Of a DNA stretch of 64,000 nucleotides, positions 21,683 to 34,880 are shown piece by piece. Every line of letters starts with the position of its first letter. Position 1 is the first letter of the stretch. A program made the translations under genes and the position numbers. The DNA is from Hermatobates lingyangjiaoensis (taxonomy: Eukaryota > Arthropoda > Insecta > Hemiptera > Hermatobatidae): contig JAPFBL010000049.1 of assembly GCA_026182355.1 (NCBI GenBank), positions 4,423,001-4,487,000 on the forward strand, read 5' to 3'. The notes under the pieces were generated by a model. The model did not search any database. It had not been told where the DNA came from and saw only the letters and a program-made list of their open reading frames with translations.

Positions 21683-22912
21683 CGAGGTGTGTAAATAAAG
21701 TAGTGAGACTGATTTTTTTTAAATGTTCTATTCAAATATAATTACAATGTGATATTGTCACCTTCAAAATAGTTCCCTTCGGAAGCCACACAGCGCTGGA
21801 GACGGTCCTTCCAATCATTGTAGCATTGCTGGAACTCGGATTCTGGAATGGCCTTCAGCTGGTCGGTTACAGCAGTTTGTATGTTTTGTAGTGTCCCGAA
21901 ATGAGTTCCCTTGAGGTGATTTTTCAATCTCGGGAAGAGGAAAAAGTCACAAGGACTCAAGTCTGGTGAATAAGGAGGCTGAGGAGCAACAGGAATGTTT
22001 TTACTGGCCAAAAACTCGTTTATTGAGATGGCAGTGTGACAGGGCGCGTTGTCGTGATGCAACACCCACTTGTCTTTGATGTTTGGCCGCACACGAAGGA
22101 CTCTTTTTCGAAGTCTTTCAAGGACCTCACGGTAGAAGTGCTGATTAACTGTTTGGCCTTGTGGCACAAACTCTTTGTGGACGATTCCGTGGCTATCAAA
22201 AAAACAAATCAGCATGCATTTGATTTTCGACAAAATCAAATTACTGTCACCAGTAATGACACGTTCAAGAAAACGGGGATCATTTTCAATTGAACCCAAA
22301 AAGTCAAGACTCCTTCCCTTTCTGAGATCTTTTTGGTCTTGGGAAAGGTTTTTCGGAACCATTTTCGCACAAATTTTTCTCATCTCCAATTCATTGGTCA
22401 AAATGTGATGAACGGAGGTGTGATTCAAATTCAACTGTTCCCCGATCATTCTGACTGTCAAGCGTCGATCTGAACGCACAAGGTTCCGTACTCTGTTGAC
22501 ATTTTCATCGGTGTTTGCACTTGAAGGCCTTCCGCTTCGTGGTTCATCTTCAATCGACTCTCTTCCTTCTGAAAATTCCTTAAACCACCGAAAAACCTGT
22601 GCCCTTGATAAAACACGTTCTCCATAGGCCTCCTGAAGTTTTTCAAAAGTTTCGGTTGCATTATGTCCAAGTCTGAAGCAAAATTTGATTGCACACCGCT
22701 GCTTAACTATGAGGTCACTCATTTTTAAAACGCTCAAGAAAAAACCATTTCACGAAAACCAACGCTACGGACAAACAAATGACTGTGGCGAGTTCAGATT
22801 CATACTGGAGGCGCATCACACGTGCACCTGACGCTACTCAAGGCCACGCGTCTCCAGCGTTGCCAGATCGAAAGCGACGTCGCCAGTCTCACTACTTTAT
22901 TTACACACCTCG
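21683..22912 (-). mobile_element. Mariner transposon, 1230 bp, with intact ends
   Basis: Terminal inverted repeats of about 29 bp begin CGAGGTGTGTAAATAAAG, with the inverted copy at 22884-22912. TA duplications lie outside (21681-21682, 22913-22914). The transposase gene runs on the minus strand. Full-length mariners are about 1.3 kb, and the shortfall matches the internal coding deletion. Confidence 0.92.
21742..22737 (-). pseudogene. Mariner transposase with in-frame deletion in the catalytic domain
   Basis: 331 residues without a stop. The N-terminal HTH pair lies at about 1-120. MVPKNLSQDQ at about 126 corresponds to the WVP.L linker motif. The first catalytic Asp lies in VITGDS (D164), the second in HHDNAPCH (D229) and the third in YSPDLSPCDFF (D264). 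The last two are 34 residues apart (DD34D). D164 to D229 has only 64 intervening residues where the family has about 92, and the usual ES/EKW... block after GD is missing. About 28 residues have therefore been deleted in frame, so the enzyme is probably inactive although the ORF is open. Confidence 0.92.
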
Positions 22913-22959
22913 TATAGGGGAATGGACGAATATAAATTGTACTAACAATTTCCATTGTT

Positions 22960-23962
22960 AGTAAAATGGAAATGTACGAATCCACACACTATTGCATTAC
23001 CAGAAAACTTTTGTCACATTGTAAAATCCACTGATGAATTGATTGCCAAAGCTTTTCTAAATTTATCGCAGAATTATAAAAATAATCAATGGGTTAGTGA
23101 TCGTGCTATATTGGCACGCTATACTAAAATGAAACAGGTGCATATTCAAAATGAAACACCTGGTGAAGAAACAACATATATTCCATAGATACTGTTGTCA
23201 ATCAAGATGAATCAGTTAATTATTCAATAGAATTTTTAAATTCATCGGAACTACCAGGAATGCCATCGCATATTTTATCTTTGAAAATTGGTTTCTTCAT
23301 CGTCCTTCTACGAAGTATAAACCCACCACGACTATGCAATGGGACTAGGCTATCAGTAAAGAAATTAATGAATAACATAATTGAGTCAACCATTTTAAGT
23401 GGAAAACACCAAGGGGGGAACATGTACTAATGCCATGAGTTCCTATGGTAACGGATCCTCAATTTGAATTCAAACATCTACAGTTACCTGTGCGACTAGC
23501 CTTTACAAGGACCATTAACGAAGCACAAGGACAAACAATGCAAATATGTGGATTAAATTTGATAAATCCATCCTTTTCACATTGACAGCTGTACATTGGG
23601 TGTTCACGAGTTGGAAAACCATCAAATTTCTTTGTTCTTGCACCAGATAGGAAAACAAAAAATGTTGTATATTTACAAGTACGACAATCAAAAATATATT
23701 GGCAAAATATTTTTTCTATCGAGAAGTAATAAACAGGTAAGATAAAGTTCACCAGCAATATTACAATAGTTTAATATATCATGGAACTAATTATCTGATG
23801 TTTATGATTTATCTTTTGCAGATATTTTAGGCAAGATATTACTTAAGTAAAATATACTTAGTAATATACAAGTATAAACGTACATGACATGTATGTTAAA
23901 AAAGCTAAAGGTAACACGACATTCATAAACAGTTGGCTTTACGAAGTTCGCAGGGTCAGCTA
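22960..23962 (+). pseudogene. Helitron PIF1-like helicase relic 2 and Helitron 3' end
   Basis: Broken frames read ALPENFCHIVKSTDELI, NLSQNYKNNQWVSDRAIL, ETPGEETTYIP, LQLPVRLAFTRTINEAQGQT (the helicase motif V/VI region), QLYIGCSRVGKPSNF and DRKTKNVVY. These match the C-terminal Helitron helicase in order. About 200 bp later CGAAGTTCG forms a short hairpin followed by GGGTCAGCTA (ends 23962), consistent with a Helitron 3' terminus. The mariner at 21683 abuts it on the left. Confidence 0.75.
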
Positions 23963-24240
23963 TAAATATTAAAACAGTCAATATTATATTACTTTAAAAA
24001 GTAATTAATTAAAAGTACTTTAAATTACATTTAAAAAAAAGAAGAAAATAAATTCTCTCAACATAATTAAGGTAAATTAATGACTCCAGATGTAAAATCT
24101 ATTACCGATATGGAATTGTTATTTTACCAGTTATAAGAAAGATCTTAGGGTTGACAGATCCTAGTCTCATTTTTGGAAATCGTATTGTTGTTTAGACGAT
24201 GTTTTTTTTTTATTCCACGCATTTACTGATAATTCTTGTT

Positions 24241-24245
<5 letters not shown>

Positions 24246-24275
<30 letters not shown>
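24246..24275. repeat. (TA)n microsatellite
   Basis: Uninterrupted TA dinucleotides next to repeat R4. Confidence 0.9.
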
Positions 24276-24276
<1 letters not shown>

Positions 24277-24282
24277 CACATT

Positions 24283-24400
24283 TCATTTATCAGGAATCGG
24301 TCAGTTTTCCTGGATCAAATCAAACTTTAAAAGCAACGTTTTTATTCAAGATTCGTAGTTGGAGTTGGAACCCTCGTATTAACCACTTGTATGAAATTTC
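24283..24400 (+). repeat. Dispersed repeat R4, copy 1
   Basis: TTATCAGGA.TCGGTCAGTT, CAAAT.AAACT and CAACGTTT...TTTTATT blocks align with 41216-41330. Both copies directly follow a TA-rich tract. The class is unknown; the layout resembles a PLE tail. Confidence 0.55.
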
Positions 24401-24729
24401 GAAAGTATGTATAATAAACTATTACATTGGAGATTTGAAAAATGAATAATTTTAGTAACCAAATGTCAGAACGAATATGAATGTTCTAAGGCAATATTAT
24501 AAAAAAACATTCCTTTCATTAATGTTATTTTATGTTGGGTAAAATAAATTGAAAAATTGAATTTACAGGTTTTGTTTGTTTTAAATATTGTTGAGTGTGT
24601 ATATAACTTGTATTGGTGTTTCATTTATTTATGTCATAAAAGAAATGAAATTTTTCACTTTTAAATGATGTTTTGTTTCATTAAATATACTTTTGTGTAT
24701 ATACCTTGAATAATGTTAAGAATACTATA

Positions 24730-24890
24730 TCAAAAGCTTGGGCCACATAAGAATCTTTGGTTTCATGAGATAATAACAAGAAACAGCAATAACAGTTAAT
24801 CCTGTTAATCACGTTCAGTGAATTTATGTTATTAACTGTTGCTATAATTTCTTAACACTGAGTCACACACGGGGTCGTCTAGTGACTTTA
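24730..24890 (+). repeat. Dispersed repeat R3, copy 1
   Basis: AACAAGAAACAGCAAT, ACAGTTA, GTGAATTTAT, TTCTTAACACTGAGT and GTCACAC-like blocks match 27815-27940 in the same orientation. Each copy has internal AACAGTTAAT/ATTAACTGTT-like symmetry, so it may form a hairpin. Confidence 0.65.
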
Positions 24891-27790
24891 TATTTACTTA
24901 TGTTCGATGTTAATAGGTTTACATTGCACCAATTGAGAAATAACTGAAGATTATTTTGTAAGTTAAAAATAACATCTTGTGATTTCATTCTAAGATATAA
25001 ATTAAGATGATCAGTGACCATTTATACACTACTCTATGTCAGTATTCTTACGTCAATAACAAATAGTATAAATAAAAACGGGCCCCACGTGACACCTCAT
25101 TGAGGTAGAGGACCAGTTGATGATGGCTGGAGCCAAACAAACCCTACTTTCTAGCCCGAAACTTTTTTGCACAACACCCTCCCCTCTCCTCTTCAAGGAT
25201 AGAATTAATGAATGGATGAAGAAGGAAGCAGATAGAAGCTGACTAAAACCACCAGATTTAAGAAGTTCAGTTTTATTCCAATTGAACTTAAATTTGTACG
25301 GATATGAGGAATATCTAAACAGACATTCTAAGCTAAAACTAACATCAGAAGAAAATGTAGACTGTCCAGAAGAAGTCTATTCGATTATTCTATTCGAATC
25401 CTATTAATTAGCACCACTACTATAGTAGAAGTGGTTGATACTAGAAGTTGATTTAAAACTAGTACTTAGAGTTAGATATAAGGTGAACGTATTGTACTCA
25501 AGTGAACATTGCTTTATTTTGTAACTTCAACCAAAGATTCAATTTATTGGTGTTGATAAAATACTAGATTGTGGATTATGTATAATAACTGAACGACTTA
25601 CTATAATTATTTCTATTTACTTAAAAAGAGTTGACAATTTTTCCGTTGGATTGACCGGCTATTTTAAAAAAATACTGGTAATAAATAAAGCAGGTAAAAT
25701 AAATTAACTTTCTATTTTACAAAATAAGTGAATTATTTTGAACGAAAATGTTTAAAATTGTAACAAAATGTATTCTACCATTAACGAGAGAAAAATATAT
25801 AAAATGATAGATATTTCTACGATTACAGCTTTGGTCGTTGGTTTTGGAAAGTAAAATGAAAAAGTTGCTTAGAAAACTACTTAATTATATACATCCTAAG
25901 GCTGCAGAACTGGTGTAAATTAGGTTAGGCTTCAGTTCCGAACGTTTGACTCTGAACTCCAGCATTATCTCCATTCTTATAAGTTTACTTCTTAAGGTTC
26001 AACAAACCATTAATTTTTCTATTTGGTGTTAGGTAAATGAAACATCTAATCCTGGGAGATTTATTTTTTATTTAACCTTGGTTGACTACTGAACAAAAAC
26101 ATTTAGTAATTTGAATGTTTGGTTATAAAATCATTATTACAAACTCTAGGAGAGTATGGGAAATCCTCTGGTTGTAATCCACTCCCACATGTGGAAGTCA
26201 CATTAGAGCACTTTGACGACGACAAACTTCATGAGAAAATGCAGGCGGCTGCATTTTATGAAGAAGGAATCTATAAATTACTGAAACGCTATGCCAAATG
26301 CTAAAATCAAAGGCAATGTTCAAAGTAAGTAACAATAATAGTTTTTGTGCAGGGCTGGAGAACCCATACTCTCTTTTGAAATCAACAACTTCAGATGACA
26401 CAAGCTCCTAACCATTAATTTTTTACAGTTGAAAGTCTTTAATTAATGTATCGGTTGGCCGGTATACCAGCTATTCCTTAACGGTCGCACCTATATATTG
26501 AGGGTAGAGTTTTTAACAGACTTTTAAAAAATAATATTTCTTTTTAAGTCAAACAATAACAATGAAGTTCATTCTTTAGCTTAGATTTTTCCATATTTTT
26601 ATTTACTTTGTTTTCTTTGTGTTGATGTATGGAAGAGATCACGAACCTGGGATGCCCAGTGATACATGAATGAAACAGAAACAAAATCAATTATTTTCCA
26701 GCATTAAAAAAAAACCTATTTTTTATATGACAGTATCAGTCCAAATAAGATATCACATAATATCAGGTTAAGGTGCATATATAAGTCTTTCAGGGATTTC
26801 GCATTTCGCTATTGAGGGATTAAACTTTTGTTTAATCTCAAACTATCATGGTGCTCCAAACTTCTGAATGAGAAAGAGCTTTTTCAGCTGTATTATCTCC
26901 ACAGTTAAGTGAATTCTGCAATATTGGTGAATTAATTTGTGTTGTAATTTGAAAACCAATGTCACAAATATATTGACTTTTAATGTTATGCAGTTATGAA
27001 TATAATAACTGTTACTTTATGAATTTAACTTTTATAAATTTAAAAGTTGTTAACTCATCTCATGATTCAATATGCTGTTTTTATTATAAATACACATTTG
27101 AAACTACGTATAACTACAAATTACGAGAGTGACCTATATTTTTTATTTAAAGTTGTACACATTTTCTTATTATCCCTAAAATACTGTTCCTTTTATGCAG
27201 ATTTGATCTTAAGGAATAGATCAACGTGACATGGTGCCATGTCAGGGGAATAAAGCGGTTGGTCTGACACCGAAATGTTATACTTGGTAGAAGCGTCTTA
27301 ACAGGCAATGAATACAAAGCAGGCGTTGCCTATATGAAGAAACTATTTTTGTTTTCCACAATTCCAATCTTTTTTTTTCTGATTTGTGCAATAGCTTCAA
27401 GGCAGTCGTATTGATTCACAATATTCAAGAACCTAGTTAAGGTACGCAACCCTCAATTGAATCGAAGAAACAGTAATCATTTCTTGAATTTTGATTTGCT
27501 CATTCGAGCTTTTTTAAATCTCGGTGAATTTGGACTCTTCTAACGGATGGACTGATGCTTAATTTCTGGATCACAAGATAACAACCAAGATTCATGATAT
27601 GGTACCACTTTTTCCTTTGAGTTTATATAATTTTCAATGGAAATTATAATATCAGTACAATTCTTTTTATATGCTTCTTTTTATTCAAATGAGAAAAGTT
27701 TTAGCACTTTCTGTTTCAGGAGTAGCACGATTAATTAGACGATATTACGATCAGATGACCGATTTTTTAAAATATTTGTATGCGTTTTTC
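24891..27790. other. Intergenic AT-rich DNA
   Basis: Mostly featureless. At 26200-26330 one frame reads FYEEGIYKLLKRYAKC, which resembles the C-terminal end of a mariner transposase (EGI.KL..R..KC). That may be a fourth, tiny mariner relic, but the support is weak. No other gene was seen. Confidence 0.3.
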
Positions 27791-27814
27791 AAGAAATCTT
27801 TCTTTTTATGACAT

Positions 27815-27940
27815 ATTAACAAGAAACAGCAATACAGTTATTCCTGCCAATCATGTTAGTGAATTTATTTTGCTAAAACTTCTGTTGCTAAAATTTCTTA
27901 ACACTGAGTGACACAAGTGGTCACTGGTCGTTTAGTATAT
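27815..27940 (+). repeat. Dispersed repeat R3, copy 2
   Basis: Direct partner of 24730-24890, slightly shorter, sharing AACAAGAAACAGCAAT and TTTCTTAACACTGAGTGAC. Confidence 0.65.
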
Positions 27941-28439
27941 AGTAAAAGTTAAAAAGAAAGATTAAAAATCAAAAAAACTTACATATTTGGTGTAGAAATC
28001 CTCCGGACTTTGAAGTAAACGATACTCGCCATGTTCAGGTACCTCGTGCGGTTTAAGATGGTAGTACACTGGAAACACAGTTGGAGGGATTCACCATCAT
28101 TCGTGGATTGGGCCTGATGAGCGTGGTTCTCTCAGCGCCACCATTGGATTATAAAGGAAGGCTATGAATATCTATATTTGATTACGTGTAATGCAATAAG
28201 TACTCAACGTTTTTTAAACTCCCTTACTTTTTCATTTGAAAGTATCAATATTTGTAATACATATGTTAATCATCTCTACATTTCATTTCACTACGAAATT
28301 TTTATCTGCTATAGTCATTTATAAGAGGAGATTGAATTGATTATGAATGTAAGATTTCTAATGGGATAGTAATGGAGTGGTTAAGGGCCACTAATAGTCT
28401 TTAAAACTCAACTCCAACTTTCGTCTTTCACGAGGCTAA

Positions 28440-29120
28440 GCTGTTAACCTGCTATATGCAGGGACAAACGAAAGAGGAAGAGAAGGTGATCAGGTGTTGG
28501 GCCTAACCACCTTCGTTTCACATCCTTCCAACTTCCCAAATCCTCTCCTCTTATCCCAGCCCGAATCCAAGGCTTTATGCGATCCGCACCGAAGGATGGA
28601 TGATACAGGGGTGACTGCATTATGAACGGAGCCTCAAGGGTACCAGGCGACCCCCTTGAGTAAATAACCTTACTCCCGTATGCGGTGATCTACTGGAGTG
28701 GACAAAATACCACAGGGAATTTTCCCTGTAAGGAGAAGGAAGTCCGGAGACCATCCTCCGGAAGCGCAGAGGAACCAAAAGCACTAACTAGTGGGAGCCA
28801 ACTTCCCACAAGTGTACCTGAGGACCCGAAGAAGGAGAAAAGAAGTTACTTTCTCCCGAACGTAAGGAGCCTGAATGGACATTATCAATGATGGTTTGTG
28901 CAGATTCTGCAAAGAAAAACACCGTTGCATCTGCTGACTGACTCAGGCAACTTTGCCGCACAGAGGTTGGTGCTTCGGGATACTCAACAAAACCATAGAA
29001 AAACATTTATCTCTGGAACCAGCAAAAGTGCTGAGCTTCTTGGAGGCATTGAAGCTAACTGCCGAGGTACTTTAGTACAGAAGGGGGGAAGTACAATAGT
29101 TTTTTTTAAGACGTAATGCT
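28440..29120 (+). mobile_element. GC-richer non-LTR 5' leader/ORF1-like relic
   Basis: This block is noticeably less AT-rich than its surroundings. Its leader (GGAGCCTCAAGGGTACC, then GTAAATAACCTTACTC) parallels the leader of the minus-strand element at 46255-46370 (GGAGCCTTTGGGATACC, then GTAAGTAACCTTACC). A frame following it (EEPKALTSGSQLPTSVPEDPK) has the low-complexity, Pro/Glu/Lys-rich look of that element's ORF1 start. No catalytic domain is present. Probably the same family, truncated. Confidence 0.4.
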
Positions 29121-29154
29121 ATAGTCACTCTCAAATAATAAAAAAAAAAAAGCA

Positions 29155-29490
29155 TAGCAAGCTGAAACTTTGACAGTGGATTTGTGTATGTCTAACTTAA
29201 AATATGGGCTTTTTAATTTATAGGAAATTCAACGTAGAAACGAAGTTATGGACCTTTAAAGCAAAAAAGTTCGTCACAAGTAAACTCAGCCACGAAGAGA
29301 CATAGCGAGCTGGAACTTGGACACTAGACTTGTGTATGCCTAACTTAAAATATAAGCTCTGAATAGATTGATAATTCAGTTTAGAGTCAAGTTATGTACT
29401 TTTAAGCTGTATTTTGCTAACTTCAAAGAAATGTTTATTTTGAAAGTATACAGGTGCAGCAAATAGGTATTGTAGTTGATTCTAATTTCA
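29155..29490 (+). mobile_element. Helitron-type fragment with both tandem units
   Basis: It matches 17410-17745, including both ~147-bp units and the ending CAGGTG.AGCAA.TAGGTATTG. No helicase sequence follows. Confidence 0.65.
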
Positions 29491-30166
29491 TTTACCCTGT
29501 TGATGAAACAGGGTAAACTATATTTCTGAAAAATCAAAGAAAAAAAGTGCAATCCTTCACTGTAGGAGCATCATCAACATCATTCCCGGATGTGACTTTG
29601 AAAACTAAATTCAAAATATTAATTGGAACATTAAGTTTCGTAGTAGTCGAGGAAGTTAATAGTTATCTAAGAGTTTACAGATAAATAAGTATATAAAAGT
29701 ACTGTACTCCTAGATGTCATATACAATATGACTTTTAATTTATAACATTTCTAGTTTGTATATGATGATTATATTTTGCATTTGTTTACGAATGATTTTA
29801 ATTCATAAACAAGTAAATACAAAAAAGTGGTGCATATACCCCTTTTTATGCAGGTTTTTGTAAAAAAAAATGTATATACGTTAAAGAGTCGATAAGTTTG
29901 ACTGGTTGGTTATTCCAATATTAAAATTAAACCAGATGATTGTGTGCTAATTATCCATTGATTACTGGTAAGAGTTGTAAATCTCAGTGAGGGTAATTCA
30001 GTAGAAGATAGTAGTTCAGGTGAACACTGTGAAGTCAGATTTCTTCTTCATGTTAGCGTTCTTTTTGAAGTCACACCTAGGCTCAAAAATGTTTATAAAT
30101 AATATGGAGATTCCACTCATTGTGTCGTAACTTATAATTTCCTTTTTTTAATTTTAATATTTATAG
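29491..30166. other. Region upstream of tetraspanin coding exon 1
   Basis: AT-rich. It ends at a TTTATAG acceptor (30166) just upstream of the start codon, so a non-coding leader exon and promoter must lie further left. Neither was identified. Confidence 0.35.
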
Positions 30167-30179
30167 CACATATTTCATC

Positions 30180-33100
30180 ATGGGTTCTGTTGGAGTCATA
30201 TGTATTAAGTATTCTCTGTTCCTATTCAATCTTATATTCGTGGTAAGAGTATTTTGAATATTATGTTAAATGAATGTTTTAATACAATTGAAGTAATAGC
30301 TTTATGGTTATAGGTTTCCGGAGTTGCTATAATTTCTATTGGAATGATTGTGAATCAGATGTACAATAATTATTCTGCTTTTATTGATGAAAAGTTATTC
30401 ACAGTACCTGTTTTATTTGTATTTGTGGGCGTTTTAATTTTCGTTATAGCTTTCTGTGGTTGCTGTGGAGCTATAAAGGAAAGTAATTTTATGTTGACTG
30501 TTGTAAGTATACAAAATTTATTTCGAAGTTAACGTATTTAATTTTGCCAATAATTAATTTGTATTCACTGAAATGGGGCATTTAAAGTATACTTACTTTA
30601 TAAGAACAATCATGTTATGGATTGATTGATTTATATAATGTTTTTTAATTTTCTATTGAGATTGTGCCCTTAATTGTTTGTTGTGGTATTATTAATTCTG
30701 TAATCATTTGAGATTTTAGTTGTAGTAAAATATTAAGTTGCTTTACTTAATTTGTCCTTGACTGCTGACAAAATTGTATCCAAATTTTCCCCTCATTCCT
30801 TGAGTTTCAATATATTAATTTTTGTCGACTATATTAATTATAAGTAAAGCTCTAAACTTTGACATTGTTCATTTTTTATGTATAATTGGTGATGTCGGAA
30901 ATAGAAAGGTGATAAATAATTTGAGCTAAATATACGCTACATTCATTAATAGTTGAGGACTCTTTCTCCGCGTTAATTCATCAGTAAACAATCAAAATAT
31001 CAGTTATACATTTGATTTTATGAGTTATAATTCTGATGTATCCAAGGATAATAAGAGTTTATCAAGGCAAGAGTAGAACTATAGATATAAAACACTTAAT
31101 TACGGTAGGTCTTATACTAACATGGAAAAATATTTCCATCATACACATAGTAGTTGCCATTGGTAATAATATGTGAAATACATACATTTGAAAAAAAAAA
31201 TATAGTCAATCAAATATTTGTCTGAAAATATCCATTTTATGGTCACTATGGATTTCTATTTATTTCTATTTTAAATTAAGATGTAACGTTGGTATAGTTG
31301 TGCAATCCTTGTGCTCGACTAAACCATTTCAAAGAGAAAGGCATTTTTAATGTTTATTTCACAGTTGCAGTACTTAAAACTGGTTCGTACCCCTGTTTCG
31401 TGCGCTTCATATAAAACTTGTCGTATATTGTTATTTTTAGTACTATGAAACTTGTTATTCTGAAAGAAGAATGAAATATCTAACCTCCTAACTTCCCTCC
31501 TTCACTCTACTGGTTTCGGATTTTGTCCATCTTTCAGAGTGAAAAACAGAATTTTAACTGACAATTAACGAACAAACTAATCGCCCGATAGACAACTTAT
31601 TTAAACCGTTGACAAACTTACGGATGTTTGGAAAAAGATCAACAAAGAAACAAGAGACTAATAAAGGAGAAAGAAAGTAAACAAAAATGAATTAAATGTA
31701 TTTTATAAATGGAGAGAAAGAAAAGAAATCGAACATTTAATCTCCAGTATATAATACCATAGTAGGTCATCAAATACAAAGAATCAATATGGAGATAAGA
31801 ATATAGTATAGGCTGTTTCATCTTTTGGATAAGTTGTTTCATTCTTCTTTAATTATAAATTTCACTTTTATTTTTGAATGTATAACTTAATAATTGCTTT
31901 CTGGGATTTATGTTTAATTAATAAGAAACATATTACTTTCTTGACTAATTTACCATAAATTTGATCAATTTCAGTTTTCTTTTTTCCTGTGTTTAATATT
32001 TATCACGGAAATAGCTGCCGGAGCAGCTGGGTTCTTTCTGAAAGAAGACCTTGCGAAAATGGTTGAAACAAAAATGAACAATTCCTTGAAAGAATATTCT
32101 ACAAATGTGTACATCTTTCGAACATGGAATGTTCTACAGTTTGATGTAAGTTTTTTTATTCTTCTTTATATTAAGTAAATAATTAATAGAATGGATTACA
32201 AGAACATGTATTTGTATATATCAACATATATGAAATCCTAAAATAAGACAGATCTTTCGACTAGTAACGGTCCTCATCAGAGTCACAATCATTCTGTTGT
32301 AACTTTGATGAGAACTGTTAAAAATCATCTCATGTTTTTTGTGAAGTTTTTTTGTAATTTACACCCACGCACACACACATAGCCAATTAGATGAAACAAT
32401 TCTTCGAACTGAATAAACTAGAATTTTCAAAAGAACACACAGAAATGAAATCACTGAAACTCATTACCGTATTTCGATTGCCTCGTTATCAGGTAGATAG
32501 AAGTGAATCGCTCCAAAGGCTGATAGCGACTGGCTTGCTTTACAAAAGAAGCACTCAAACCGTGTAGCCAACTTCTGGAGGGAGCGGAGACAAGGAAGAT
32601 AAAGAAATGCTTTTATTTCTTTATCTTCCTTGTCTTCCCTCCCTCCGAAAGTTGGCTACATGGTTTGAGCGCTTCTTTTTGAACGTAAGCCAATGTTATC
32701 AGTCTCTGGAGCGATCACTTCTATCTACCTGATAACGAGGCCATCGAAATATAGTAGTGAGTTTCAGTGATTTTATTTCTGTGTGTTCTTTTGAAAATGT
32801 TTATATATATATATGTATGTCAATGATCAAACCACAATATGAAATGGAAAAAAAGATAAAGATCTTTCACCGTAAGAAGCGGTCTTCGTCAGAGTTAAAA
32901 ACCCAACTAACGAAGACCGCTTGTTACGGTTGAAAGATCTCAGTCTTTTTCCCATTTCATATTGTGGTTGGGATCATTGATTGTTATTTCACGTGTTTAT
33001 GTCAAATCTTGTATATATGTATACACAACGATATTTCGACTTCCGTTGTCATCAGATAGAAGTAAACTTCTCGACTGTTGGGATTTGACTATGACGAAGA

Positions 33101-34880
33101 CCGTATGTTACGGTTGAAAGATCTTAGCCTTTTTTCTCATTTCTTATTGTGGTTATGAAATAACATTGATTGTTATTTCACATGTTGTTTGTGTTTGTGA
33201 AATCTTTTCATATATATCGGTGTGATGGATTCTATATTGGTCTTACTACAACCATTTTCAGCCTTCATAGGAGTAATGAAGGGGCTTCAACCAATTGAGG
33301 TGGTATCCTTCCTGTCCCTATTCACACCAATTCTTATAGTCTCAGCGTTAATGAATGTATTCTGAAAAAATATACCTGGACATTTTTATTTCTATTTTAT
33401 GTGTTAAGTTTCTTAAATGCTCTTTGTTTTATTTAATTTATGTAGTTATTAGTTATTTATTTAGTTAGTTTAATTATTTTTTTATGTTATTTTATATTTA
33501 TTTAATTTGTTTTCTTCTTTGGTTATTCCTAGTACTTTTTTCGGTTTCACTGTGGCTAACCTACACTGGTCTACATTTTGTGGAGCTCTTCAGATGAATG
33601 TCGTCTCCTCCCGTAGTACTTCATCTCCTGAGGATGACCATTTAGAGGGGTTGAAATGTTGAAAGTGAGTCGTAGTGTTATCACTCGTGTTTATTTCTGT
33701 TTTTAATGCATATATGTATACATACATATCAAAAGCTATGTTATCTTGACCACATATATTTTACAGTGTTATTTGTATTTCTATTGCTTGAGGTATAGTC
33801 AAGTATAAAATAATCCCAACACGTTTAGCTGACGTTTCTTATGTATTTTTAGACACCAAAATTTAGTTGTTACCAAGCTCGAGGATAGATTTCAAAACAG
33901 AAACTCCTTCTAATGCCAAGTTTTCAACTTTTCAATCCATTGTATAGTTTCAGACATGATGAAGCAATCGTTGACACACATACAGTATACATAAGGCTTA
34001 AAAATTCGGTTCTATACCAGTACTTTATTCTCCATTCGGCACATAAAAGTTGGCGAAGTTTACCGATAGTGGGGAACCCATGGCTACACCCACTACAACA
34101 TATACTGCTCTCAATACAGGTGAACGGATTCTTTATTCTACAGGATCGTAGCAGCTATTGCATAACTGATCTCTCAAAGATGGAAGAGGCCAGAGAAGGA
34201 TGTTCATATGCTGAATCACAAATGGTTTCAATTGTTTTTTCGAAAGGGACGATTGTGAAGAGGAATTCAGCTTCCAATGATGTTATTATTCCTTTAGGTT
34301 TGATTGCCCTCACAATTTTCAGCTTCCTCATGGCTGAAACATATGAGGCAACAATGAGCTTAATAAGGCAACAGATTTTTCAAGAACTCAGAAATGAATA
34401 AGGCGGATCTGATAAGGAACCTAAACGCAAAATGAAACCTCCCCTCTTGTTAGATTCAACTTAGTTTTAAGTATATGTTGTAATAAATATTTTACAACAT
34501 ACAACTCTGGAACATGGAGTATTGAAATAAATCCTTTGGTTAATTACTTTATATATTATTCCTAGAAAATAGAAAGCAATCATTAAGAGATATAACAACT
34601 ATCTAGAAAGACTGTTAAGATGAAAAACCAGCTCGGTATTTAAATATATGTATATATATATATATATATGTGATTAAACCACAATAAGAATGGGAAAACA
34701 AGACTAAGATCTTTCAACCGTAACAAGCGGTCTTCGTCAGAGTCAAAAACCCAACTGAAATCAGTTGGGTTTTTGACTCTGACGAAGACCGCTTGTTACG
34801 GTTGAAAGATCTTAGTCTTGTTTTCCCATTCTTATTGTGGTTTAATCATTGATTGTTGTTTCACGTGTTTATGTGAAATC

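Noticed and set aside
24100..24200. GAAAGATCTTAGG near 24140 as a family B pLTR copy
   Set aside because: Only the GAAAGATCTTAG string is shared. The CTGACGA box and stem II are not found upstream, so it is at most a very old relic.
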